NCBI GenBank assembly: GCA_033961575.1
Contig: CM066734.1
Coordinates: 84,404,501-84,468,500, forward strand
Reading direction: 5' to 3'
Length of the DNA: 64,000 bases
Source: Aselliscus stoliczkanus
Lineage: Eukaryota > Chordata > Mammalia > Chiroptera > Hipposideridae
Shown: positions 20,933 through 33,730 of the stretch, piece by piece
Numbering within the stretch: the stretch's first letter is position 1
Layout: every line of letters starts with the position of its first letter
Notes under the pieces: model-generated
Seen by the model: the letters and a program-made list of their open reading frames with translations, nothing else
Databases searched by the model: none
What the model was told of the DNA's origin: nothing
Program-made: the position numbers and the translations under genes

Positions 20933-22714
20933 ACTACATGCTCCCAATACAACAAACAGCATCAGTAGTGTACACTTTGATAAAAAGGACTTTTTAGCTT
21001 AGTAGAAAAGGAAGCTTAAAGATCAGAAATATAACGAATATATACATCTTTTATGGGAGGTGTATGTGTCTGACCATCTTTCTCTGTATTCCTCTGTGGA
21101 CCAGGTGTATACACATGCAAGCAAACTAGAGAGAAATCATTCTAGTGAAATTTGGGGTGAGGGACGGAGGAGGAAATGACTTCTACTTGAGACTCAGGGA
21201 TTGTTTTATGATGTGGAATTCACCTAATTCATTTGACTTTCAAAAATCTTGCACAAAGTAGCAGCGATTCCTTAAGAGGTATAGAGTCAATAGGTGAAGC
21301 TGTTTACCATGATAAAATGCAAAAGTCCTTGCACATTCTGTGCTTTGAAAGGTTAACATATCTACATTTTAGTTTGTATAATACATTTTTAAACAATTCA
21401 GGAACTGACCTCAAAAACCTTATGCTGACAACACTTTTTCTTTGTAGTATAATTCATAAAGAACGTATCTCTTGCACATACTTAAAAAAATGTTTCTAAT
21501 TCACTATTTCATAAAAAGCTAGCTGAGTCTATACCATTTGATATTTCATTGAAGGGGAACAAGTCACCAGCTTTGTATCAATCACTTTTAAAATGTAAAT
21601 GGGTTGCATCACACCAAATTTGCTCAAATTTTAGCTCTTTGATTTGGCTGTTGTAGTTTGCTTAAATTTCTCCTCTAGGCACAGAACAAAGCATGCATCT
21701 CTAATTATGTCTCTCTAGTTTACCAAAATATGTCATTGATATTAGTGTAAATATTTAGTACATAAAAATACTATCAAGAAAAAAATCAACTTTTAATAAA
21801 TATCTTCAGTTCTGAATTCTATATACAAGTACTTTACATCTACTCCCTGGAGAGAGCATTTCTGGCTTCACTGTGAGTAAGGTGACCACTGACATAAATT
21901 ACTAGCACATTATTGCAGTCAAATGCATTGTGGTTGTGAACATTTGGATATGAACCATGCAGAAAATAAATATCGCATCCATTGACAAATGCTTTCTTGA
22001 ATCTGCTTTCAAAGCCTTATTATACTTGAATGTCAATTCTAGTTCGAAGATGTTTTCCTCAGCTACCAACATACAAATTATCTCAAGACATTTTGCCTTT
22101 GTTATTATTACAGTACATTGAGTATAATTTTTTTGAACAGGTCAACAATGGGAAAATAAAAAACACCATAGGAAGAGAGGATGCTTGAGTGGTGCCTTCT
22201 GAGGTCCTGGTAAGAGGGTTTCAGTTTTTTCTTGCACAGGCTCCTTTACTTGTCTCTGTTCCCAGTGACCACAAATCCTATTCCTTTTTATGAAAGGGTG
22301 GAAGGAAATAGGTAAACTGAAATCTGTGTGTCTACAGCTTATTTTTTTCTGTTTTCTATAATTTAGGGATCACATTTTTGATTACACCATGTAACAAAAC
22401 CCTTTGTAATGTCAGTAGCTGCAGTTCTAACTTCTTCTTCATAATATTCTGCTTTGAAAATCAACCCATTGAATGTCAAATAATGCAATACTCAATGACA
22501 GGCACCTAGAACACCCAGAAATGTAATATAGTAAACAATTGTTTGAGAACACATCTCTTAAAATAATACTGATTTCTGCAATATACAGTATTTACACAAC
22601 AGCTGCAAATTTGCTCATACAATAGTTCTAATATAGATAAATAGGAATATAAGTCTACGAATTCTTTGCTCCATTTCTGAAATATTTTGTTAAGGTGTAA
22701 ACAGTTGGCATCTT

Positions 22715-22720
22715 TTTATT
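22715..22720 (-). promoter_or_regulatory. Candidate proximal poly(A) signal
   Basis: AATAAA on the minus strand about 350 nt after the stop codon. Use of this site would give a short 3'UTR isoform. Confidence 0.35.
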
Positions 22721-23068
22721 TTTACTATAACTTTTTTAAAACAAAAAATCAGCTGATATGCACAATTGGTTCCAGTCCCTTTTCTATTTAGAGAATGACC
22801 AATACGCTTAGCAACTTACTTTCCTCCTGTTAATAATCTTTGGTGCTTTCTTCCAATGAGTTCTGATAAATGAGTCCATGCAGAACAACAACAACAAAAA
22901 GGATGAAAGCAACTAGAAAAGTGAACCAGCACTTTTTGTTCTTCCACTTACAGGTAAAATGAGTTGACAATCTATGGAGATTTCCACTTTAAACAAGCTA
23001 TATGCACCATGGGGAGAGGGAGCTTGTCCAGGTCTTCCTCTGATTTTTAGCCTTTTAGGTTCACTTTC

Positions 23069-23628
23069 TCATCTCTCCAAGGTAGATGATCTTACCGGAC
23101 GTCTCTTGTCAATAATCTTTTCATCTTTCTTTGAGGTTCTTGCCAGAGAAGAAGCACCTAATGAATCACTGACTGCAAGGAAGGGGGCAGCAGCCATTTG
23201 TGAAGACGAATTGAGGTGGCCACTCTTGGTGGCAGGGGACACTGGTCTCACAGTCTTATTTCCTGCTTGCTGAGATCTCCTCTGGGGTAAGTTAGCACCA
23301 GCAGGTTTACTGTTTGGCCTGAAAGCAGCATACGCATTTGGACCTCCCATTGAAGAGATCCTACTCAAAGATTTCGTCTTTTCAGCAGAGGTCTCTGAAT
23401 AGTAAGGAACCAAAGATGTAGGCATTACTAGAGATCCAGGGAGGTCACTAGGGTTAAAGATAGCATCATCATGAGTTTCAGCAGCTTCTGGAAGGTATGG
23501 TGGTGGCAGGGTGCTACTGCGCTTACTGCACGACTCACAACATAACTTGTTATAACCTGGTATGGAGCAGTATCGTGCCAGCACCTCCATTTGACAGAAT
23601 ATGGATTTATCTCCCAAACATGGCTCAT
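23069..23628 (-). CDS. ADAMTS3: ADAMTS3 last coding exon: PLAC module and tail
   Basis: Acceptor TTTCGCAG|ATGAGCC; the first two bases complete a codon split after base 1. It encodes the PLAC (protease and lacunin) module with six cysteines (EPC, IFC, RYC, LCC, ESC), which starts with [18 protein letters not shown]. About 150 residues of low-complexity Ser/Pro/Arg-rich tail follow, ending RSSTLER and the stop at 23069-23071. The tail carries possible N-glycosylation sites (NKT, NSS) and dibasic stretches. It differs from my memory of human ADAMTS3 far more than any other exon, with small insertions and deletions. Confidence 0.96.
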
Positions 23629-26600
23629 CTGCGAAAATTAAAAAATAAATAAATTACTTAACATAAAAATGGAAGGAGGAAAGACATTACAATTGTTTAT
23701 GAATGTAAAAAAAATTTAAGTAAAATCTGACGTTGATGGGAGTTCTCCACATGACCCTTTGCATTAAAAATATCAACATTAAGATGAACTCAGTGAAAGA
23801 GGTAATTCTTTATGTGCAAAGCATGTGGGTTGACCACCATTTTACTATCTCTATCAGGAGACTTCAGATCAAAGGTATTTGTTTTTTTCCTACTAGAAAC
23901 ATATATCTGATTTTTGAATAAGAAAATAGGATTAATTTTACCACAAATATTTTTAGGATGTAAAGGAATATATATATATATATATATGGTATTTCTGTCT
24001 TTATAATAGAGTAGCCTCTATATTAAATTTAAATTTAAAATCAAATTAAATCTTAAAAATGTATTACCAAAAGAAAAATGAAGATAAGATCTTGATTAGA
24101 ATAATATTCTCTAGAGTGAATGCAATAGTTTCACATTTACTCATAAGAAAGTTGGCACACTTTACCCAAATTTGCACTCTGAAATAACAAATTACCTGAA
24201 AATATTCAATAGTAAACATGAAACTATAGGTTCTTAACTTTCATTGAATTGATACCATTTTATGTTTAAAGAGTACTAAAAGTAGCACTCATAAAATATT
24301 TGATACATGTGTACACACTGTTTTTATTATTTAAAAATGTTATTGAATACAGGTTATAAGAATTGGATTTCAAAAAATTTAAATATTACATATTGTCAGT
24401 CATTCCAGGGCGTATCCCATGTGGATCCCATTCACATAGTGCAACACAGAAATATTAATCCAATTAATAAATGCAAAGAATCTTAAATTGTGGCATTTAC
24501 ATACTGTAATCACTTTAAATTACAATGTATTATTGGTAATACTAAATTGCTAGGTAAGGACCTGCCATATAACTTGCCAAGGAAATTGAAGAATCTTTTT
24601 TCTAAAGTATGAAAAAAAAAGTGTCAGTTGGCAAGGCCAATAGAGGGCTAAAAATTATTACCCATTAATTATCACCTCTTATTATGAGAGTTACAATACC
24701 ATGCCTCTTCCCAAATTGTGGAATGTCTTGTATTTGCCTGACGTCTGTTTACAGATTATATAGTTGGATGTGTTTATTTCATATTAGCTAAGGTAATCAT
24801 CTAATTGTGCTATGAATGCCTGAGAATCACATTAATGAGTCTCACCTCAAATATCAATTCCTCATCATATCCAAATGAGTTTTTCTGTGCCTGTATCTTA
24901 AAATAAGGAAGTTGATGTCTTCTTCCTCTGTGTTTAAGGTTCCAGGACCTCACTGACCCTATACTCCCTTTCCCTCTGGTCCCACACCATCACCCTTGTT
25001 CCATGGCCGAGCTCAAAGTGCTCTTTGTTCTCTGAATTAAAGGAAGCCATGTGAGCATCTCCTGTGTCTATGTGTGAGCAGCTCAGCATTGCTGGGACCA
25101 GTTCACAGCCTCCGTCTAATTATGGCACGAATATGCTTCTGTATGAAGGAGGACAAGGGATGAGAAGAAATAAGTAACAGCAAAAGAATACATTGGGTTT
25201 GTGGTAATTTGCCTTGGGATAGCTGGGAAGGATTTAACAGCAAGAGTAAATAGTACAATCAATATGAGGCCTAGGAAAGGATTCATATGACAAAAATCAT
25301 TAAAATTAAGAAAGCTTTTTTTCGCTTTCTCACTCTAAGTCCAGATCATTGTAAGAAGTTCAGGAAGAGGTTTTTTACACATGATTTCTAAGGCCACTTG
25401 ATTTAAATTGCAGTTAGAGACTGATGGAAGCATTATTTATTTCATTGATGTGTGATAGAAATGTGTGGCCTGGTAGAACTCCTAGAATGGGCTTTTGGGC
25501 CTACATTTCAGAGTAAGAGAGCAGCTAAGAGAATGGGGAATCACTAACATGGCCATGTATTCTCATAGCACCTCTGTTTTACATTAAAACATTTTCTTTT
25601 TGCTAAAGGAAGAGAATCAAGCCAATTCTTGCTGACAATTAGGCATATCTGCAGAAACATAGATCACCATCAGCTATTTAGAACAATAAAGCTTATGCCA
25701 CGTAAGAATAAAATATGAGGACAATTAAACTTTGTAGTTTCTGAGTAAAGTTTGTTCTTTTGGCTTGGGTTTTAAACTTTCAAGTATACTTTCCAGAGAA
25801 AACTGATTAAATATTTGTCCTTTGTCTCCCCCTCATGGTCATACTCATTCATGCCACCATACATTTCAAGTGAAAATTTACAATGAAATAATCTCTAAGG
25901 TTTAAAAGACTTGAACCCTGAAATTTCCTCAAAAAATAAAGACATTTGATAAAATATCACCTTGGCAATTTTCTTGAAAAAAAGAAAAATTATCAGATGT
26001 CAATATTCAGTGGATGGCTTACTTACAGTGTTGTAGTCAACAAAAATGGCGACTTCTTTAGTCCCCAGCGTGGCAGAGCAGTATGTACAGTTACCAGCAG
26101 GCACAGATTTAGGAGAATTGCAGTTAAGAGAAAGCTTGTGGTGGGGAAGTGAGGAGGTAAGGAGAGGACAGAAGAGAGAGAATGTATGAGACAGGGAAGA
26201 GGAAAGAGAAGACAAAAAGAAACGGCAGCAGCAGCAGAAGGAAGAAGCAGCAGGTGTGGAGCAAGGCCAGACTGGCCCAGAAAGTGAACAACAGACGAGA
26301 GAGCAAAATGGCAATACAACATGAGGCAGGGAGGACATAGACAGATGTAAAAAGAGCAAGCACAGAAAAGGAGGAAGGAGACAGTGACAGAAACAAACCA
26401 TCCAATGTATATTTTGTTTTACAGTAGCAAATTGATGTCTACTTTTAAATAAAATCACTCTTTGCTTTTGCAGTACAGCAAGGAGGGTAGGTTAGGCAAA
26501 TCTTTGCATATTTGCAAGGTGTCTATTTTGAAATCACCCTGGAGAAGTGCACACATATGGATAGACAGCTGTTGGGAATGGCATTTTGGATAGCATTTAT

Positions 26601-27017
26601 CATCCACATGTCTAAACGGAATTAATTTTAGTAAACTGTTTCAAAACCTTCAGCAATATTATGTTTTTATAATAATGGGAGGTTAAAAAGAAAATCAGAG
26701 AGAGAAAATATGTAGCTTTTCTAGAAACACAAATTGATGGAAGCTACATATACATGACTCAGCCCCCTACCCCAGCATTGCTGCCTAATAGGCACTATGG
26801 GGGAGACTGTGGGGGTTCAGATAATTCACAGGATTGGGACATGGCTTCAAACACCATTCTTAGGAATTGTTTAGGCTAATTTTTTAAGGCTGTTTACCTT
26901 TGGCTATTTTTAAATAAGCTAATAGAAATTCTAAGACTTGTCCTAGAAGGAAATTTTGCTTTTTTGAGGTTTAAAAACCATTGTTAGAGCAGTGAAACCA
27001 ATTAGCGTCACACCTAC
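23629..27017 (-). other. ADAMTS3 last intron
   Basis: 3.4 kb. Contains a short (TA)n at about 23969-23986 and a purine-rich stretch with CAG and AAG runs at about 26130-26390. The long minus-strand frames there are composition artefacts (Leu/Ser/Phe-rich on the pyrimidine strand). No extra exon recognised. Confidence 0.6.
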
Positions 27018-27135
27018 CGTTACAGGGAGGCAGCTGACAAGCTCTGACGGACTCGGGCTTTTCCCCTTCACACTGGTCTCCGGCCCTGCAGAGCACCTGC
27101 CTCACCTCCGTCCCTTCACCACAGGTTACAGAACA
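27018..27135 (-). CDS. ADAMTS3: ADAMTS3 exon: TSP1 repeat 4
   Basis: Acceptor TTTCTGTAG|TGTTCTG, donor AACG|GTAGGT; 118 nt, entering in phase 0. Encodes most of the fourth thrombospondin type-1 repeat: [16 protein letters not shown], then a run of cysteines ending LPPCN. The Trp-containing start of this repeat (WKAGPWNE) is in the preceding exon. Confidence 0.96.
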
Positions 27136-27205
27136 CTACAGAAACAAAGGCTGCCATTATAGACAAGCTTTTTGCACCAAGATTGCTCTCTTCCTCTTTC
27201 TATGC

Positions 27206-27229
27206 ACACACACACACACACACACACAC
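27206..27229. repeat. (CA)n microsatellite
   Basis: About twelve CA units in the intron between the TSP1-4 and TSP1-3 exons. Confidence 0.95.
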
Positions 27230-28374
27230 ATGCACAGCTCTGGAATCCTTTCTCTATGGTTGGTGGTGTTACACGGCAGTTTGGAGACAGATAATCCTAG
27301 GTGTATGCTCTGGTTCCATCCCTTCCCAGCCTAGGCACATGGCTTTCCCTCTGAAAGCTGGGATATAATACTTGCCTCATAGGACTGTTGTAGAACTAAA
27401 TAAAAGCAAAGGAGACAATGTATGTAAAAATGATGCCTGGCACGTAGTATTTGATGTGAAAGAAGCCATTAGTATTATAATCTTAAGACCTGCCTAGTTC
27501 CTAAAGAGAGTAGGGGTGCCTGTTTTCAGGCAGCTGACCGTGGTATTGACCTTCCCATTCTTTCACCCTCTTTTCACCCAGATGGCAGAATTTACTGCCA
27601 TGCTACATTGGGTAATTCAACCTCACTGGAACTACTATTATACTAGTCCCATAAATTCGTTAACGAAGGAGTCAAGTGCTCTAAAACTAAGCCCAGAAAT
27701 GACTATGCTATTGTTCTAGATAGGAGCTGCATAGGAGGGGCCCTGGTTCCAGGACTCTGAGGGCAACAGAACATGAGTGATCTTTGTGGTCTGTGCAGAT
27801 GACGTTCACTTGCCAGTCCTTTCTTCTTGGGCTGGCTCCCCACTTCCTCCTTCATTCTCTATCTGCTTTTTGATGCCCTTTCTCCTATAAGCTCTTCGCC
27901 TATGACCGATCCTATGATTCTTCATTGTGAGTCTTTAGTAATACCAAAGATCTGAGGTTAATTCAGGCCCCTCAACATTGAGCTGGCCAGTCACCAAGCA
28001 AACACCCTTTGCACAGGCACCAGCTGGGGATTGGGGAGGCAAAGCACACGGCTTTGAAAAGTCAGTGGACTCGTGGTAAGCACAGACTGAAAGACAGGAG
28101 TTCATATTCAGCCATCAACAATACGCTAGCGCAGGCCTCTGCCACAGGAAAACAGAGGAAGGACTGTGGGCAAAGCACCTTCTGGAAGGTGGTATTTTGG
28201 ACTCTGGAGACGAGCCTTGATCAATAAAACGGAGATGGTTAGATAGGAGGAAGGGGAACCTCCTCCAAAAGGTAGGAGGTTCCAACCACCATGGTTTTTT
28301 CTGAACAATGGGAAGTTTACTCAAACTGGGTCTAGGAGTTAGAATAAAGAAATAATCAGAAGATTCAGCATGGG

Positions 28375-28476
28375 ACTTCTTGTGGTGATCATTTTGCAAT
28401 ATCTACAAATACTGAATTATTATACTGTATATCTGAAAGTAATATAAAGTTACATCAATTATAACTCAATTAAAAA
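28375..28476 (+). mobile_element. L1-type 3' terminus, 5'-truncated
   Basis: Ends with the conserved L1 terminal wording (a 'ggtgatcatttt', 'ctgtatatctgaaagtaat', 'caattataactcaattaaaa' series) and an A-rich tail. No coding part. Confidence 0.65.
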
Positions 28477-28771
28477 AAGAAGAGCTATCGTGGTACAAAC
28501 GGGGCAGGGCCCCACAACCAAACATTAAACAGAGGATCACCTTTAGACTCTGCTGTCACAAAACACCCAATCATCGTTTACCCCTACCAACAAATGTTAA
28601 ACGAAAACACTCCTTTACAATATTAATTTTTCCCAACATCTCCAGGTGCTTAATGGTTACAATGTATATGAGTTTCTCAATTCATACAAAGACTACTTTG
28701 GTATTTAAGCCAAATTAAAATATGCTTCCTATGCTTACATACACACATGCACACAGAATTCACACACCCAC

Positions 28772-28979
28772 CTCATTCCAGGGCCCCGCTTTCCACTGGG
28801 CCGGGCAGGGCACTCTGTTACAAGGTCGGCGGCTCTCAGGACGATCACCCACGCAGTACTTGCTGTGCACAGAGCGGTTGGAGCCATCATGGAGTGGCTG
28901 AAGGCAGCGTACGGTGCGAAGCTGGTAGCCGGAACTCCCACAGGTTTTGGTGCAGTGCTCCCACTCTTCCGCTACCCAG
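28772..28979 (-). CDS. ADAMTS3: ADAMTS3 exon: TSP1 repeat 3
   Basis: Acceptor CACCCACAG|CTGGGTAG, donor AATGAG|GTGGGT; 208 nt. Encodes the third TSP1 repeat (LWVAEEWEHCTKTCG through RRPCNRVPCP) and the WKAGPWNE start of the fourth. A sequon NRS lies in the middle. GC-richer than the neighbouring exons. The donor (GTGGGT) is weaker than most in this gene. Confidence 0.96.
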
Positions 28980-30749
28980 CTGTGGGTGTGGGGATTAAGA
29001 TGGAACAGTCATTGGGATGTAGAGCATGCACCTTCCTGCGCTACAAGCCTAGTCATTTCTGCCCTCTGAGTGGTGTGCAACCCATTGGGGCACACTGCTA
29101 TTCGGGAAGCACTTTCAGAAAGCTGGATGCATCAAACAAAGAGTTTTAGAACTTTCTAACAACAATAGGCCTGGCACTTCTGTTTTTAATGGCTTAGTAT
29201 CTTTCTGCTTCCCACTGACTCTGAAATCTTCTCCTTTCCCAAAGGATGATCAGCAGTGGGTTTCTGACTCATCTTAAGGTTGACTCGTTAAGTTCAGTCA
29301 TGATGGTAATTAAAAAAAATAAACCAACTCACTCTCAGCCGTATTGCCTAATGGTGTTAAACATCTGAAAGGAAATAAAAAAAAGAATCCCTTTAATGCA
29401 TTCTAAGACAGACTGATTTGGATGCTGCTGCTTTTCCATGAAATCAGGAGTTTACTCATGTTTTAATATTTTGAGATTATTATTTCATTTCTATAGTTGT
29501 TGCCATGAAGCCTACAGGCTGGAATGCACCTGATAGAAATATTTCCAAAAAGATATTTACAAAAAACTTTCCCATGGGACATTTCCAAATCCTAGTGTCA
29601 ATGTCAATGTCCCCAGCTCTCCCCAAATCAGCTGTAGATACAATATTATGGACAGTTCTCTGTTACATGTGGTTACAAAGGGCTGCCACCATTGATTCCA
29701 TCTGCTTAATCTGTCAGAATGTGATCAAGGCATACTATTTATCCTTTCTAAAGTTATTTTTCTTCTGCAATTTTTTTCTTTCTGTGTATATATGGGCTAT
29801 CAAGATATAACCATGCTTAAACCTTAGCAGCTTTTAATATTCACAGTGTAAAATTATTCTAATTTATCAAACAGGCAGTAGAATGTATTGTGGCAACTAA
29901 GAAATTGTATTCAATTTTGAAGGCCTTAATAGTGACTTTTTTTTTTTTTTGAAGACAGTATTATGGGAGGAGTATACATTTCATAGTCCTAGACACTTCT
30001 GGTTACCTTATGCCCTCGTGAAATTCCTAGAATGACAACAAAGGGTAAAAAGGGCATAAACCCACAAAGGTAAGGAAAAGAAAAACCTGAGAAGCCACCA
30101 GAAAATAATTTTGGAACCCAGAAAGCAGTTGGACTCATCCAGCAGACCTAAGAAAGATGCAGTTTAAATCAGCAGCGGGAGCTGAGAAGCCAACTGACTT
30201 GATACAGAACTTCGGAAATTGTGGCCACAGGGATTATGGCCGCAGGTGAAAGCGTGGGTGATGGCAGGGCTGACGGAAAGTCTGCTTGGAGGCAGTTAGG
30301 GCTCCTGATCTTTAACCCCACTGGGTGATTTCCCCTCCTCCAACCCAGAAGACTTGAGGTTCATCCCCTGTAGAAAGTGAGCCAGACTTTTAACTTGTGG
30401 ACAGGAGACATAGTCAAGAGACAACAGAGAAAGAGACCATAGTGAAAACAAGAGGTTATGTAAAAATCCACATATGGAATGATGGGATAATACTAGTTGC
30501 CTACACATATACAATTTCCAGAACAGCTATTAAATAAGCTTATACTCCCTCTGTAGGAGACTGATTCTAGTTTATGGAAGCTTATCATTTCACTAGAAAA
30601 GCCCTAAATATACAGATAATTCAGGACCTTTCAGTGAAATAGCCCAGCTAGCTTACCCTACAATGAAACCCGTCAGCAAACAAATCTTGACCATAAAGCA
30701 AGCTTCCAGTCAGCCTGTTTAACACTACATTCTTGTATATGCATGGACA

Positions 30750-32250
30750 GTCAATAATCACCTGACACAGAAAGCCTCTAACACAAATGAAGATGAGGAA
30801 AAAGAAGAAAAGAACCTAAAAGGTATAATGCATGAAAGAGAAAATAATTTTTAATATCCTAAAAGAGATGCAGGAATATATTACATCTGTGATATAAGAA
30901 TCAAATGGCTTGAAAAAGGAAAATTTGAGGAACAAAACAGGGTTTTAGATATTAAAGCTCTTGAATATTAACAACATAATAGCAAAAATGAAAAATTAAG
31001 CAAGTAGAACAATAAAAAACAAGAGAAAATAAAATCAGATCTGTCTAGGAAGCCTAACTACAAATATCCCAGAAAGAGAGAACACTGAGAGAACAAAAAA
31101 AAACAAAAGAAAAAAAAACAAGGAGACATTTTTCAAAGAAAAAAATATAAGAAAATCTCCCAAAGATGAAAACATTGGTTCCATGTTTTAAAAAGTCTAC
31201 AAGTATAGGGCCGGCCAAGTAGCGCATTGGTTAAGAGCTGGTTTGGGGATGCCAGAGGCCCAGGTTCGGATCCCACGTATGAGGGCCAGTGACACTGCCC
31301 TCTACAGCTAACAACAGCTCCACCTAGAGCTGGGCTGCGCGAGCCGCCGCTACGGTGTAGGCTGCAGTGGGCTGCCATAGGCTACAGTGAGTGCCAGCAT
31401 GAGCGGCCGGCAGCCAGCGTGAGCTGCCAATAGCCTCAGTGAGCAACATCCAGAGGCCAGCGACTGATCTGCCTCAACCTGGAAGAGCGCAATGACGATA
31501 CCAACATGGACCAGTGAAGCAACATCCTCCGCAACTAGACTGAAGAACAAAAAGACAGCAACTTGTCTGTTCCCCTTCCCTGGTTCCCCAATGCTGTTCC
31601 CCTCCCCCAATTCTCCAATAAAAATCTTTAAAAAAAAAGTCTACAAGTACAGAGCATGATGGATGAGAGAAGATGAGTGCCAAGGAAATTTCATCACTGT
31701 GAAATGCAGAACACTGGAAATAAAAACAAGATCCTATAAACTTTGGATGACAATGAAAACTCGGTCACTTTGAAGGAAGTGGGAATCAGAATGGCAAATA
31801 ACTTTTCAACAGCAACTCTGGAGTCTAAAAACACAATGGAACAATATTTTCAAAATTCTGAGGGAAAATATAGTTTGGAATTGTATACGTGTGTGTGTCC
31901 AAATGACCAAGAGTTAAGAGTAGAAGAAAGACTTCTTATATACCACTACACTTTAACTTCTTATATATTTTTCTTAAGTATAGAAGATTTTAACTCTTAT
32001 ATAAAACATTTTACTCTCTATATACTTTTTTTTTTCCATTAGGCTACTGGAAGATATGATCCACCAGAACAAATGAATACACCAAAAGACAAGGAATGCA
32101 AGGAACAAGAGGTCCAATGCCAGAGAGAGCCAGGCAGTAGGACTCGCTAGGAGTATGATATTAATAAAAAGAAACACCAGGACAAAAGCTGTGTAGAAGG
32201 CCAGGGCAGAGCTGGAACACAAAGAACTCACTGAAAGATGTCTCTAAGGT
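30750..32250 (+). mobile_element. Old L1/HAL1-like element, split by a SINE
   Basis: A-rich plus-strand sequence with L1-family ORF1-like C-terminal wording after the SINE: 'gggaatcagaatggcaaat', 'cttttcaacagcaactctgg', 'caaaattctgagggaaaat'. Frames are broken. The family (old L1 or half-L1) cannot be fixed by eye. Confidence 0.5.
31206..31634 (+). mobile_element. Long tRNA-headed SINE, intact ends
   Basis: Best-preserved long SINE in the window. It starts TAGGGCCGGCCAAGTAGCGC, with A-box-like and box-B-like ('ggttcggatccc') motifs and the shared 'gggccagtgacactgccctc' junction. A GC-rich body follows ('gctgggctgcgcgagccg', 'cagccagcgtgagctgcc'). The tail has 'tgttccccttccctgg', 'tgttcccctcccccaat', 'caataaaaatcttt' and an A-run. 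Exact 16-bp target duplications AAAAAGTCTACAAGTA flank it (31190-31205 and 31635-31650). The tail contains AATAAA and resembles bat Ves-type SINE tails. Confidence 0.92.
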
Positions 32251-32944
32251 GAAAGTTACAGGACACTTAAGTGTTTAGCATTTAGAGGAGATTGATACTC
32301 ATGGAAGAGAGTTGGGGGACAAATTAGGGAAAAGTAGTAAAAAATATATATAAAAATCAAGACACTCATTAACTCTAGAAGAAACAAAGTTTTATAAAAA
32401 ACATAATAAGAACATGCTAAGTGACTCAACTGTTAAGAGATGCGTGTTGTTGAAATAATATAAACTCTGAATATTATTATCAGTAAAAGATAGGTTACAT
32501 CAATATTGGAAGTACCTGGGAAGGGAGAAGTGTGGGCTGTGAGTGTGCATTTGGGGAAGGATTGTAAAAAAATGCTAAATCCTTCACTTTCCACAGTGGA
32601 AATCCAATGTATATAAATGTCTACAACATCCCCTCTCTTTTCTCCACTCCTCCACCCCAAACTCAAAGAGTAGAAGCAAAGACATTTTACTTAGAGAGAT
32701 GAAAACAAGTAGTGCCAAATATCAGAAGTATAATAGCTGAAAGCAGTTGTCTGTGAGAAGCAGGGATATGGTAAAGGACAGGGAGCCACAGCTTTATATA
32801 ACTCCTGTGAAATGATCTGACTATTTAAACCAAGGGCATGTATTAGCATAGACTACAAAGAAAATTAGAACTGAAAAAATCCTAAAGACATTTAAATCCC
32901 TATTATTTTGTCCCCAGGATATGACAGTTAAAATAAATGCTTAC

Positions 32945-33077
32945 AGTGGATGTGTACACTCTTGAATATTGCACATTCTTCTAATAGGTTTTGGCTTTTT
33001 GTTGACTTCACAGAAGCTGCGATGAACCATTTTATTATCACTTTTCCTACGGCATCCGTATTTAGTGTACTGGAAAC
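32945..33077 (-). CDS. ADAMTS3: ADAMTS3 exon: rest of TSP1 repeat 2
   Basis: Acceptor TTTTCCAG|GTTTCC, donor CCACT|GTAAGC; 133 nt. Encodes [11 protein letters not shown], a basic stretch (NKKPKPIRR) and [10 protein letters not shown], the latter two cysteines closing the second TSP1 repeat. Confidence 0.96.
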
Positions 33078-33129
33078 CTGGAAAAGGAAATATATTTCTT
33101 TGGGTTAGTCACTTATGCATTCTGCTATA

Positions 33130-33730
33130 TATTTTATCATTCATTCATTCAACAAATATTTACTCAGTGCATATAATAAGCCAGGCACAGTTCTAAGTGC
33201 TGAAGGTACAGAAGTGAATTAAATAAACAAAAATCCTTAGGTTTTCAGAGCCTACATTTGATAAATATTGCAAATTATTAAATAACAACTGCATACTTGC
33301 TAGTAAGCTAGATTTTGAATAACACAGTCTAGTGTGAGGGACAGATTTGAAAATGACTGTGACAATGCCCAGTGATCTAGGCTCTTGCAGAGCTCTATAA
33401 ATACTGTAGGGGGCATCAAAGGAACACAGAGGGGAAGGTCTCTAATTTAGCCAGAGGAGGAGCAGGGAATGCTTACAAGATCAGCACTTTCTTGAGCAGA
33501 GTTGTGAAGTTCAAACAGTACTGTGTAAAAGGAATGAAACAGAATAATACTCCAAGGAAAGGAAATGACATATAGAGAACCGCAAGTCTCTTTGAATGAC
33601 TGAAGTTTCATGTGTGAAGGGGGTGGGAGAGAGGAAAGGATCCAATCTTAAAAGGCTGGAGTGACAGACAAGTGTTTGGACTTTATCCTGGAGATCATAG
33701 GGAGTTACTGAAGTTCTCTCCAACCACTAA
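33130..33730 (+). repeat. Ancient interspersed repeat, family unnamed
   Basis: Starts 'attcattcattcaacaaat' 'atttactcagtgcat' 'aagccaggcacagttcta', followed by purine-rich text and 'gactttatcctggagatcat'. This order is common in mammalian genomes, but I do not name the family. Confidence 0.45.

Larger units (their letters stand above)
20910..23068 (-). other. ADAMTS3: Probable ADAMTS3 3'UTR
   Basis: Follows the stop codon directly. The minus strand has AATAAA at 22715-22720 (about 350 nt after the stop) and at 20927-20932 (about 2.1 kb after it). The long 3'UTR ending near 20910 is my inference from the second signal. I see no repeat insertion inside this stretch, which is unusual for the window and fits a constrained UTR. 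Confidence 0.55.
27136..28771 (-). other. ADAMTS3 intron with (CA)n, MIR and L1 end
   Basis: Contains a (CA)n microsatellite at 27206-27229 and a MIR-like 3' piece at about 27340-27480 ('ctgggatataatacttgcc', 'atgcctggcacgtagtat'). The last ~100 bp of a plus-strand L1-type element lies at about 28375-28476 ('ggtgatcattttgcaatatc', 'actcaattaaaaaaaga'). Confidence 0.6.
28980..32944 (-). other. ADAMTS3 intron with old L1-type element and SINE
   Basis: 4.0 kb. The right half (about 30750-32250) is an old A-rich L1-type element interrupted by a long SINE (31206-31634). Elsewhere I see no exon or named repeat. Confidence 0.55.

Noticed and set aside
26000..26458. 152-codon minus-strand frame rich in Leu, Ser, Phe and Cys
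   Set aside because: Hydrophobic composition follows from the purine-rich opposite strand. Two other frames are also open over the same stretch, and it lies in an ADAMTS3 intron without splice support.
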